The notes under the pieces were generated by a model. It saw only the letters and a program-made list of their open reading frames with translations, made no database searches and was not told where the DNA came from. A program made the translations under genes and the position numbers. Source: Hyparrhenia diplandra (lineage: Eukaryota; Streptophyta; Magnoliopsida; Poales; Poaceae). Taken from it: 64,000 bases of DNA. The stretch spans positions 1 to 64,000 of the forward strand of contig JADLZK010012349.1 in assembly GCA_015847255.1 (NCBI GenBank), read 5' to 3'. Below, in pieces: positions 38,064 to 47,763 of the stretch; position 1 is the stretch's first letter, and every line of letters begins with the position of its first letter.

Positions 38064-40383
38064 GAAATGTCCCATTGGTTTTTGGTAATTGAGTGACAAT
38101 ATTAGGTGAACTAATAATGTGTGATTGAGATAATACCACGGGAGATTAGTTCACATGAGACGATGCAATGAAGGAGCTTTATTGCATATGAGACATGACA
38201 TGGAGTCATGTGACCAAGGTGGTGAAGATCAAGACAAGGCTTGGCTTGATGGACCGGTTGCAAGTGTGAAGGGCAAGTCGAGGCGGTGAAGCGATGGACC
38301 TTGAGGCGGTGAAGCTTAGGCAAGACTTGGCGCCCGACGGACCGGCCGCAATGGTGAAGAGCAAGTGAGGTCAAGATCGATGGACCAAGAAGGTCATGTG
38401 ATGATATGAAGTGGATCATATCATTGTTGATCGTGTTGGTGCATGTGTTGCATCGGCACTTGGAGATGCTGTGCGGAATGGAAATGCGCAAGGCAAAGGT
38501 ATAACCTATAGGGCATTTCATTTCGCCGGTCATTGGTGCTTAGAGAAGTTTATGACCGGGTTTAGGATAGATGGCCGTACTATCAAGAGGGGCAAACTTG
38601 TTTGCATATCGGTCATCTAGTGCCACTTGTGCGATCTAACTTTACGATGTGTTAGGATCGAGTGGCGTGGTGAGATCAAGAGAAAATTCCTATGAAAATG
38701 ATTATGAAAATGCTAACACACATGCACATGGTGATGTACACTTGGCGGTGTTGGCACATTTGCAAAGGAGAAGTTGTTTCGGTGTTTCTCGGACACTTGG
38801 ACTGCTCTTAGAGTGGAATACTGCTTTGATCCATTGAGCTTCGGATCAAGTAACCATGTTGGTTGTGTAGCCCTCTGAGTTAGCTTTCCATAGAGTCCAA
38901 GATCATCATAAACGGAGTTCGAATGAAGGAGATATCGCCGTTTTTACCGGCGATTGGTGCGGCCGGACGCGGTGGCCGGACCCGCGACCAGGAAGCATGC
39001 GAGGATCGGCCGGGCCGCACCGGTGTGTGGTTCGGTCAAAAAGCAGAGCATGTTTTTCGTGGTCGTTCTCGGGGAGTGACCGGACGCATGCACGGACTCG
39101 TGACCGGGACGCATGTTTACTGACCGGACGCATGCACGGGGATTCTATTTTTGGGCAAGTTGGGTTTTGTCGGTTATGGCCGGACTCATCGGCCGGACTC
39201 ATGCATGAGTCCGGTCGGTGCGTCCGGTCGGCCCCAGGAATTGCATGTTCCTCCCCAACGGCTCTATTTTGGCTTGTGGCTATAAATAGATGTGGTGGCC
39301 GACCATGGCTGGTCTTGAGCACACTTGGGCCTTGGTGGCTTGTGTTGTGGTGCTAGAGAGCCCTCCCACTCACTTGTGATTGATAGTGTTCATCCAAATC
39401 AAAGTGAGGAGTGATTCTAGTGCATTCGCGTTGAGAGATCGCATTCGTGGCACTAGGTGATCGTGTTGCAAGCGGTGTGCTTGTTTCTCTTGAAGGTTGT
39501 CACCTTCTAGACGGCTTGGTGGCAAGAGACTTCGTGAAGCACGCAAAGGAAGCTTGTGCGGTGCTCGAAGGAGGATTTGTGAGAGGTTCGTGCTCACCTC
39601 GCGGGGGGATCGCGAAGGGCGACACTACTAGAGCGTGTCGGTGAGTACCTCCCTTGTGCGTGTGGTGTCTTGCGGTGCCTTGAGAGGCTCACTTGAGAGT
39701 GGTGTCTTGCGGTGCCTTTGGGCGTGCCTTGAGGGGCAAGTGATCGGGAGAATCACACCGAAGAACCATCTAGGTGAAACACCAAAGGAACCACCCAAGG
39801 TGTTGGTCGACACAACGAGGAGTAGGAGGAAGTTGGCAAGCTTCCCGATACCTCTCAAAAAAAATCACCGGTGTCAACTTGTCTACTCTTCTCGGTGGTT
39901 TGCATTCTCCAAATCACAAGCTTCGTATTTACTTTCATATATACCTTGAGCTTGTACTTGTGGAGTAGCTCTTGCAATTACTAGCTTGTGTAGTTTGTTA
40001 GTTGCTTTGCTTAGTTTGTGTAGCTAAGTAATTTGAGCCTTTGGGTTAGGCGTGTGTCGCCTTGTCCTTAGTGCATCTAGTGAGCTTAGGTTTGGCTTAG
40101 TGCTTTTGCTCATTAGAATTGTATAGGAGCTCACCCTTGTTTGAAGTACTAGTGCATAGGTTTGTGTGACCTTGCAATAGAAAGCGGTTAGGAGCTCAAG
40201 CTAGGCTTATCACCTCATTTGCTTTGTGTAGGATCTTTTGTGAGGTGATTTAGAGTCATAGCTAGAGGGGTGAAGTCTTGGCTAAACGAATAGTTTCAAT
40301 TCCGCATTATATTTGTTTAGCCGGCACAATTAGTTTTAGAAAGGACTATTCACCCCCCCTCTAGTCCCCATCTCGACCCTACA
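38064..40383 (+). mobile_element. Copia-type 5' LTR, about 2.3 kb
   Basis: The LTR opens TGAAATGTCCC at 38064 and closes CCCTACA at 40383, two bases before a methionine-tRNA primer site. A TATAAATAG box lies at 39281-39289. No second LTR copy is found downstream, so the element is truncated on its 3' side. The sequence carries many CCGGAC/GTCCGG words between 38950 and 39235. The left end is set by its TG and by the poly(A) of the preceding LINE, so it is an inference. Confidence 0.75.
39193..39289 (+). promoter_or_regulatory. Putative LTR promoter: palindrome and TATA box
   Basis: A perfect palindrome with 11-bp arms, CCGGACTCATG, lies at 39193-39214. A TATA box TATAAATAG follows about 67 bp downstream at 39281-39289. 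Related CCGGAC words occur upstream. This is the layout of an LTR core promoter with a repeated cis element; function is inferred. Confidence 0.5.
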
Positions 40384-40385
40384 AG

Positions 40386-40398
40386 TGGTATCAGAGCC
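40386..40398 (+). other. Primer-binding site (initiator Met-tRNA type)
   Basis: TGGTATCAGAGCC starts two bases after the LTR end. This is the usual primer-binding sequence of plant Copia elements, complementary to the 3' end of initiator methionine tRNA, and it fixes the LTR boundary and orientation. Confidence 0.9.
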
Positions 40399-40436
40399 AT
40401 GGTCTCTCATTTAGTGGTCTTTACCGACCCGAGGGG

Positions 40437-42560
40437 ATGGCGACTAGTGGGCTAGATGATGCTTGTTTGAGTGGCACACATATTTTTGATGGCACACACT
40501 TTGCACGGTGGAAACACCATATTCTTGATGACTTGCGTGCCATGGGACCTATAGCTTGGTGGGTTATCACAAAGCGTCTTGAACTTAATCGTGAATCCCA
40601 AAAATCTTGCTTGGTTTCAAAGGGACATGATCGAACATGATTGTGATGCATATTGTTATCTAACCAATGCTTTGAGTTGTGATATGCTTAGCAAGGTAAA
40701 CCTCAAAGGATCCGCACATGAGTTGTAGGAATCTATCAAGAGCACCTTTGGAGATGCCTCTACATGGGATGCTGGTGAATTTGAAGTTGAGGCACCCATG
40801 GAGGTAGTTCATGAGGATGTTGAGCAAGATTGCTCCATCTCATGGTCAAGTGATGATGATGATCATTCTACACCAAGTTCACTTGACAAGGATGATGATG
40901 ACGCTTCAAGTGTTGCAAGTGATGATTCTACCTCAAGCACACTTGAGAGCAATGATGATGGTTCATGCTCGGTCGATAATGCTACCACAAGCTCATCTAC
41001 TACTTCGACACATTGTCTCATGTCACTAGGTGACACAAAGGTATCAAATGACAATGTGATTGATCATGTTGATTCTTATGATGAGCTTGTTAGTAGACTT
41101 GCTAGCATGACCATGTCTTTAGAAAATGAGAAAGCAAAAACTTTGAATTTGGAAAATGAAATCTCTTTTCTAAAGAAAACATGTGAACAACAAGAGCATC
41201 TACTTTATGTTACTACTTGTTCACATGATGTGCTAAAATTGACTCATGAGGAACTTAGTGTTACTCATGATAACTTGGTACAAGACCATGCCTTTCTCAC
41301 TAAAAAGTTTTCAAATGAAAAATCTAAAACTGGTGGGAAATGATCACATCACTTGGGTCAAATGATCAATGAAATATTCGTGCTAACCCTTGTGATGTAG
41401 GCAAGAAGAATGTATCCACCTCGTGTGATGACTTACTTGATATATCATGCTCTTCACATTAAAATGCTTGTTCTACTTCTATGTCTTGTGAGACTAACCT
41501 TTTGAAGGAGAACAAAAAGCTCAAAAAGGAAGTGAAGAACTTGATAGCCAAGATTGAGAGGTGCTATAATTCAAAGGTCATCTTTGAGCAAATTTTGAAG
41601 TCTCAAAGATACTATGGTGACAAGCATGGCTTTGGATTTGAGAGGAGGATGACAAAGGCCTAAAGAAAGGGCAAAGCAAAAGAAGCAAAGAAGATGGAGA
41701 GACTTCAATAAAGGAAGCTATCTCACTCCATGTGCTATCGGTGCCATGAAGTGGGACATATTGCTAAGGCTTGCCCAAATGAAGAAAAGCTCAAGTTGAA
41801 GAAGGAAGAAGAGAGGCTCAAGCATGTCAAGTGCCTCAAGTGCCGCACATGGGGACACCTCACCTCAAAGTGCCCAACCAAGCAATTGGTGAAGCAACTA
41901 GAAGAGCCTCAACCAAAGCAACAAATTGAGCAAGAAAACAAGCCCCAAGATCAAGTCAAGATCCATCTTGATGATAAAATTGATGACTTGAAGATGATGA
42001 AGAAGAAGACAAGAAGGGGTGGCAAGGCAAGAGCAAGGCATCCAACTCATATCCAAGATGCCAAGATGATGAGCAAGAATCAAGTTGAGAAGAAAGATTT
42101 GGCTCACATCAAGTGCCATAGTTGTGATATATTGGGCCACCTAGCCGGGTTGTCCAAACAAGCTTGAGAAGAAGGCTCAAGTAAACAAGATAAAGCAAGG
42201 CAATGAGGAGCATCAAATGAGCAAGAAAGGAAAGGCTCAACAAAAGAGAAGATTCTACTTATGCTTGGGAAAAGGGGACACATGGCTCATTCACGCCCCC
42301 TAGGTGAAAATTCTAAGCCAATTTTAATTGATAATGATAGTATGCTTAGAAAGGATGACAACGGTACCTCATTGGTTGCTATTGCAAAACATCCCGCTAC
42401 TCATACTAAGGCGTCGCCTAAGTATGTTGCTCCTAACTTGAGAGGACCCAAACAAGTTTGGGTACCATCAAAAAAGTGGATGATTGTTTGTAGGTACCAT
42501 GGCATTGGAGGCTTGATTCAATTGAATTCATATTGTTCATCACTTCATTGAGTCACCTAA
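40437..42560 (+). pseudogene. Broken Copia gag region, no pol
   Basis: A Gag-like protein begins at about 40437 (FDGTHFARWKHHILDDL), a motif common in plant Copia gag. It is then shifted near 40600 and interrupted by a stop at about 40727. From 40798 it continues as an acidic Ser/Asp-rich stretch and coiled-coil (to 41341), then after further breaks a CCHC zinc knuckle CYRCHEVGHIAKAC at 41733 and a second, CLKCRTWGHLTSKC, at about 41831. A weaker Cys-rich motif lies near 42115-42150. No protease, integrase, reverse transcriptase or RNase H is visible before 42630, where a MITE begins. The copy is non-autonomous or deleted and cannot make its own proteins. Confidence 0.8.
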
Positions 42561-42632
42561 CCATTTACAAAGGTAGTCCACTTATATGCCCCCTATTAAT
42601 TAGAGAGCGAGTTTGTCTCTTAAACTTGTTTA

Positions 42633-42890
42633 CTCCCTCTCTATCACAATTAGATGATGTTTTGGAAAAGGTTTGGGTCAAACATGGGGGATATAAATCA
42701 TCAATAACTTTTAATTTATTGAGTTTGGAAAAAGAGAAAATAATATCAATAGATTTGTCTAGAAAAATAATTTCATAAAAATATACATATATAACTTCCA
42801 ATAAATATTTTTATAGAAAAAGAAGTCAAAATTGTGCTTTGGCGACCGTGTCCTTTGTCCTAAACATAATCGATTGTGATATAGAGGGAG
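42633..42890. mobile_element. Stowaway MITE, relative of the 7576 copy
   Basis: A 258-bp element beginning CTCCCTCTCTATCACAAT and ending with the near-complement, flanked by TA (42631-42632 and 42891-42892). Interior words such as AATATCAATAGATTTGTCT and GCGACCGTGTC are close to those of the MITE at 7576-7833, and the length is the same. Confidence 0.9.
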
Positions 42891-42892
42891 TA

Positions 42893-43632
42893 TGTAGCGG
42901 TGTTGCTTTGCGCCATGGCAAGTGGTCCAAGGCGTGAGGGAGGTGGAGACCTCACAAAACTACATAAATTGGGTATCTCTTTGTTTTGGTAGTACGTCAC
43001 GTGTCTCGTTGGATCGTTCCATTAGAGCACAATTTTGATGATTGACAAAGCATATGGCATATATTGGACAACTCGTTCGGTCCATCCTTAAGAATGCAAT
43101 TGTCGGTTTTAGTAATATATAACACGAAGCACTTTTGTGATTATGGATTTGTATGATGGAATGTTCATGGTAATGATGTTTATGCGAAGAAAAATGCATA
43201 TGGGATCGTTACAAAAAGCTAGCAAAAGTTGTGATCAAGATAGATGTATGACCACTAACATTGATGGAGACAATGGCCAATAATATATGTGTGCTTTCAA
43301 ACAAAACAAGGGTATTGCTTAGACATGGTAGTTTGAGGTCATAGAGTGACCTAGATGGAAGAGCAATATAACCCAGATATTGTTAGTAGTGGGACCACAT
43401 TGTTTGGCAAAGTGACAAAATTATGGCTTGGAATACCGACAAATAAGATACCTATGTATAAAAGAATGATGTGATGAGATAGAGATCTCTTGAAAAAAGA
43501 AAATAAAAAAAGTATATTGGAAGAAGAGACAGATGCATTGAGAAGTGAGGATGTCAAATATTTAGGAAAAAAATTGAATATTATAAGGTCAAGTATTTTG
43601 AGAGGGACCGAAAGTACAAATATTGATAAATA
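42893..43632. other. Intergenic, nothing recognised
   Basis: AT-rich sequence between two MITEs without a supported gene. Confidence 0.5.
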
Positions 43633-43860
43633 CTCACTCTGTCCCTATGAAAGTGTCGTTTTTAACTTTTGGCTAGCAAGTTTGACCATTCATCTTATTC
43701 AAAAATTTTTTGCAAACAATAAATTAAATCAATAATCATTAAAGCATCTCTAATGACAAAATAAGTCATAACAAAATAAATAATATTTAAACATTTTTTT
43801 TAAATAAGGCGAGTGTTTAAACAAAATTGCGAGGAAACCAATATGACAGTTTTATTGTTG
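43633..43860. mobile_element. Degenerate Stowaway-like MITE
   Basis: Begins CTCACTCTGTCCCTATGAAAG after TA and contains the shared words TTTGACCA and TTATTCAAAAA of the local Stowaway family. A clean right terminus is not seen; the approximate end is where similarity stops. Probably truncated or rearranged. Confidence 0.5.
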
Positions 43861-43979
43861 AAGTAGTGTAGTAGGACTACATTCACTAATGGTGGAGTAG
43901 TGTAGTAGGACATAATTCGATGACAAAAGCCAGGAAATACTACATACTTATATACTTTTATTGTTATTATAGATAAATA

Positions 43980-44221
43980 CTCCCTTCATCCTAAATTATA
44001 AGTCGTTTAACTTTTTTTGACAACAAGTTTGACCACTTTCGTCTCATTCAAAAAAATTTGTGCAAAACATCACTTTTTTAGCCGTGGCTTTCTTTATTAG
44101 TATAAGTTCTTAAAGAATGACTTGAATTTGACAATATTTACGTAAATTTTTTTGAATATGACGAATGATCAAACTTGAAGTCAAAAAAAGTCAAACGACT
44201 TATAATTTAGGATGAATGGAG
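43980..44221. mobile_element. Stowaway MITE
   Basis: A 242-bp element starting CTCCCTTCATCCTAAATT and ending with the near-complement of CTCCATTCATCCTAAATT, flanked by TA (43978-43979 and 44222-44223). Internal inverted similarity extends to AAGTCGTTT on both sides. Confidence 0.92.
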
Positions 44222-44614
44222 TATTAAATACTGGTATTAACTAGGAGTAATAGCTACTCCTATGCGATTACTATAACGCAGGTGGCCCTGCTACGAGTGC
44301 AGTCAGTGGAGTACGTAGACAGATGGAGACAGCCGTGCGTGTTGCAGAGGAGGAGCAGTGCACGTAGGAGTACGTGCTTGTTTTTTTTGTGTCATGGTAA
44401 ACGGTGTAAGGAAAGCGGAAAGTTCTGTTGACCGACGCCGTAGTCCGTAGCGGAAATTTCCCATTCTCCAACACCCAACGAGCTTTGCAGAGCTGAGGTG
44501 AGGTGACCTTGAGTGACCTCACGCCCGTAGCTGCAGGCAGTCTCATCCGGTCTACTCCACCATTACTGCTAGCTGCTACTAGTAGTGGTAAGCTATAGCC
44601 TCTCTCTCATTAGT

Positions 44615-44890
44615 GATTGTAAGGATTTATAACCCAATTTTTAAATTTTTCTACTCTCTCCCGTCACATAATATTAAATACACTAAGAGACATATGTTTT
44701 CAGAGTATGAATGTAGGTAAACAAACTAACTAATTACACAGTTTAGATTTACATTGCGAGGCGATTCTTTTGAGCCTAGTTATCCTATGGTAGGATAATA
44801 TTTATCACAAACAAGCGAAGCGTCTTCGATTGTGCTATAGGAGTTCAACGGTGCTTTTTGCAAGTTTTTATGACATCTAAACAAGGCCGA
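44615..44890. mobile_element. PIF/Harbinger-like MITE, left end unclear
   Basis: Contains the family words TTACATTGCGAGGCGATTC and GAGCCTAGTTATCC, also seen at 36673-36930 and 49270-49540. It ends ATCTAAACAAGGCC at about 44888. A matching left terminus was not found, so the start is approximate. Confidence 0.65.
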
Positions 44891-45583
44891 CAATATTCGG
44901 TTTTGGTTTATTTTTTGGTTTTGTTGGTTCACGGCTCGCCCGGCGCTACTGTTCGCGATAGCGTCCGCCCCGGCGCTTCGCCCCTACTCGCGTGTTTCGC
45001 GCCTCCCGCCGGCGTGCACCAGATCCGCCGCCTCCCCGGCCGGTGGCGTTCGGATCGCCCGGTGCTGGTGGCTCACCGGCGCTCGGGGCGGCGAGGCGCG
45101 ATTGTCGCCGCCGCTACTCCAAGAGGCACCCGGTAGTTAGGGTTAGAGGGGAATAAGGGGTCATGAGGGAGTGAGGGACTCGTGGCCGGGTGGTGGCACG
45201 GTGGGGAATGTTGGGCTGCACCGATGGGAGGACGGGAGGTGGATGGCGGTCGGCCTTTGCGCCCGCACTCGTAGACTCACGTGTCGTAGGAAGTTCGGGC
45301 CGCATCGGTTTTCGGTTCGGTTTGCCTTAAAACCGAGCACCGAGTCGAACACATACAAACAAAACCGAAGTCAAACCGAAAAACCAACATTAGGTCGGTT
45401 TCACTTCAGTTCGGTTCGGTTATTGGTTTTTTGGTTTAATTGTGCCCTGATCTTGGCCAATGCCTTGGAGCAGCAATTCCAATGACGAGCCCACCAAAAA
45501 GGTTGGTTTCCATTGCATTCAAAGCTGTAGGTTTTCCTATCCACAGGCACCATGGCATCTCTTCTCTCTTATGTCGTCGTCTA
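44891..45583. other. GC-rich patch flanked by TTCGGTT/AACCGAA repeats
   Basis: A GC-rich core (about 44935-45130) with no coding signature I recognise is bracketed by inverted TTCGGTTTTGGTT-like (about 44900) and AACCGAAAAACC-like (about 45376) words. TTCGGTTCGGTT runs follow at 45414. It could be a degraded transposon with captured sequence. Not assigned. Confidence 0.4.
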
Positions 45584-45818
45584 CTCCCTCCGTCCCTAAA
45601 TGTTTGTCCATTTAAGCTTCCGAGACAATAATGCCGATAATTATATATTAAAATATATAAATATTTATGCTAAGTAATTAGTATCATCGGAAAGATCTTT
45701 TCGTCTAGTTTTTTAACAAATTTATTTAGAAATTTAAATGTTACACGTATTTTGTACAAACTTAGTCAAAATTGTGGCACGAAAACCAACGGCGACGGTC
45801 AAATAGGGACGGAGGGAG
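45584..45818. mobile_element. Stowaway MITE
   Basis: A 235-bp element starting CTCCCTCCGTCCCTAAATG and ending with the complement of CTCCCTCCGTCCCTATTTG, flanked by TA (45582-45583 and 45819-45820). Confidence 0.9.
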
Positions 45819-46121
45819 TATCCTCGAGAGAGAAAAGACGCCCCCGGCCGGCGCCCCTGCCTCTGCTGTTTTGTCTGATGCTCGGCATCGCCATGAATGG
45901 GAGCAGAAGAGGAGGGACGGTATACGTACAAGAATTCAATGTGCTGTAGAAGTACTGTAGAATACAAGTACTGTAGAGACAGGCCGGTTGCATTGGCATT
46001 GCACTTCTGAATAGCATGGCATTCCGGCCAAGGCAATCCGGTCCAGCAGACACAGTGAATTCCGGCCTTAAAATAAGCTAGCTGGTAGTACTACCTCACC
46101 ACTCATCAATAACATTAGTAA

Positions 46122-46469
46122 GGGCATCCACAATGTATGTAAAAAGTGACCTTAAAGCAATGACATCCACAATGTATGTAAAAAAGTGACCTTAAAGCAA
46201 TGATTGCTTTGTCAAAATGAGCCACAAACAACGTAGGAGAAGAATTTAGCTTAAGATGCACCATAGGATTGAGATGCACCATAGTGAATAAAAAATAATT
46301 TCTTTTCTCTCTTCTCTCTACAAATGCCCACTCTTCTCCAGGATAGAGCTGACAGGAGGTCACAAAAAGGTGATTTCTTTTCCTATTCTCTCACTATTGT
46401 GCAACACAAACATAGCTAATGCCAATTTGATTGGGCCCCAACTTAAGGTCATTTTCTTTGCGCATGCCC
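46122..46469. mobile_element. Tourist-like MITE with TAA target duplication and internal tandem repeat
   Basis: A 348-bp element beginning GGGCATCCACAATG and ending ...GCATGCCC, flanked by TAA (46119-46121 and 46470-46472), which suits PIF/Harbinger. Inside, a 39/40-bp unit is tandemly duplicated at 46125-46163 and 46164-46203, right at the left terminus. Confidence 0.75.
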
Positions 46470-46472
46470 TAA

Positions 46473-47763
46473 TTCAATTCCATGATGCTAGCTTTATATG
46501 AACTTTTTCAGTCTTTGAATACCAAGTACTAGACGTACATATGTACATGATATAATTAAGGACAGTGGTGTTGCCTGCTGCTGTGTGTGTGCATGGATCG
46601 ATCCATCAGGTGTTTTACTTTTACTATCATGCAAAATGTAGTACTTTACTTTGCCCTAACAAAATCCCCTAACTCCTTGGCAAAATGTACTAGTACTTTA
46701 CTTTGCAAATACTACAGGCAAGAGAGGGTACGTATAGTCCTTTGCATGATGTCGTATGTGCTCCAACTCCGACAGCAGTGACGCGCACGCACTTTCCTAT
46801 TTGGCAAAAGTGGCCAACGAACAACATGCATACAAACCTGCAGCCACCTAGCTGGACTGGAGTCGTTCATACAGACCAAGCGGGTGAAGCAAAGTCATGT
46901 GCTTCCTGTGATTGTGCACCACCCGGCCATTTATACATGCAATTAACAGGCAATTAGAGTTGAAAGAGATCGAGAAACGGGTTTTGTCTCGATCATATCT
47001 TGGCCATTAATCCAATGCAGATAATTAAAGAAAGTGAGATGCTGCATAGGAGTATACATGGGAGTAGCAAAGAAAAACATGTGCCAACAACCCAGCACTC
47101 ACACAAGAATTAGCCCCAGCAGCTGAAGGTGATGATCGATCCAAAAGGCCTTTTCTTCATGCAAGCAGGGTTGCCATGCCAATGCAAAAGTGGTGGGTTG
47201 GAATATCTCTTTACCCTCTTCCTTAAGCAAGGGCAAATCCACCACCACCTCTCTGCTGCAGCTAGCTGCCATTCAAACTGTCATCTTCTTCCACCTCTGT
47301 CGTACTACGTCGTCCAGGTCCTCCAGTCATGGAGAGAGAGAGAAAGCTAGGGTACTCCTACCTCTGTCTCTGTGTCCGCCATGCCCAGCCAGCCTTGAAC
47401 AGGAACAGGGTGTTGCTGCTCAGGTCTACTGCTGCCTCCCATCATTAACTCATCATCCACCGACCCCCTAGCTCTCTCTCTCATCAAGTAAACTACTACG
47501 CTTTGCCCATCACACTCACACACTCTCTCTCTAGCTTTTACATTTTTACCCTTCCATGCCTTTTCTCTCTCCTCCCACTCACTCACTAGAAAAGGACAGT
47601 ATCCCCTCGTCCATCCCTCTAGCTGAGCCCTCTCAAGCCTCCACAAGTTCCATTTCATTTCACAAAGAAAGAAACGACCTCACTTCCACACAAGGTAGCT
47701 AGAGGAGGGTGTGTAGTTTAGCGAGAGATCGAGTGTGTGTGTGTGTGATCGATCCATCCATCC
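46473..47763. other. KANADI upstream region and 5' leader
   Basis: The region before the plus-strand KANADI start. From about 47240 it is rich in CT tracts (CTCTCTCTCTAGC at about 47470-47535), typical of grass 5' UTRs. No TATA box or start site could be placed confidently, and no other gene is supported. Confidence 0.4.
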
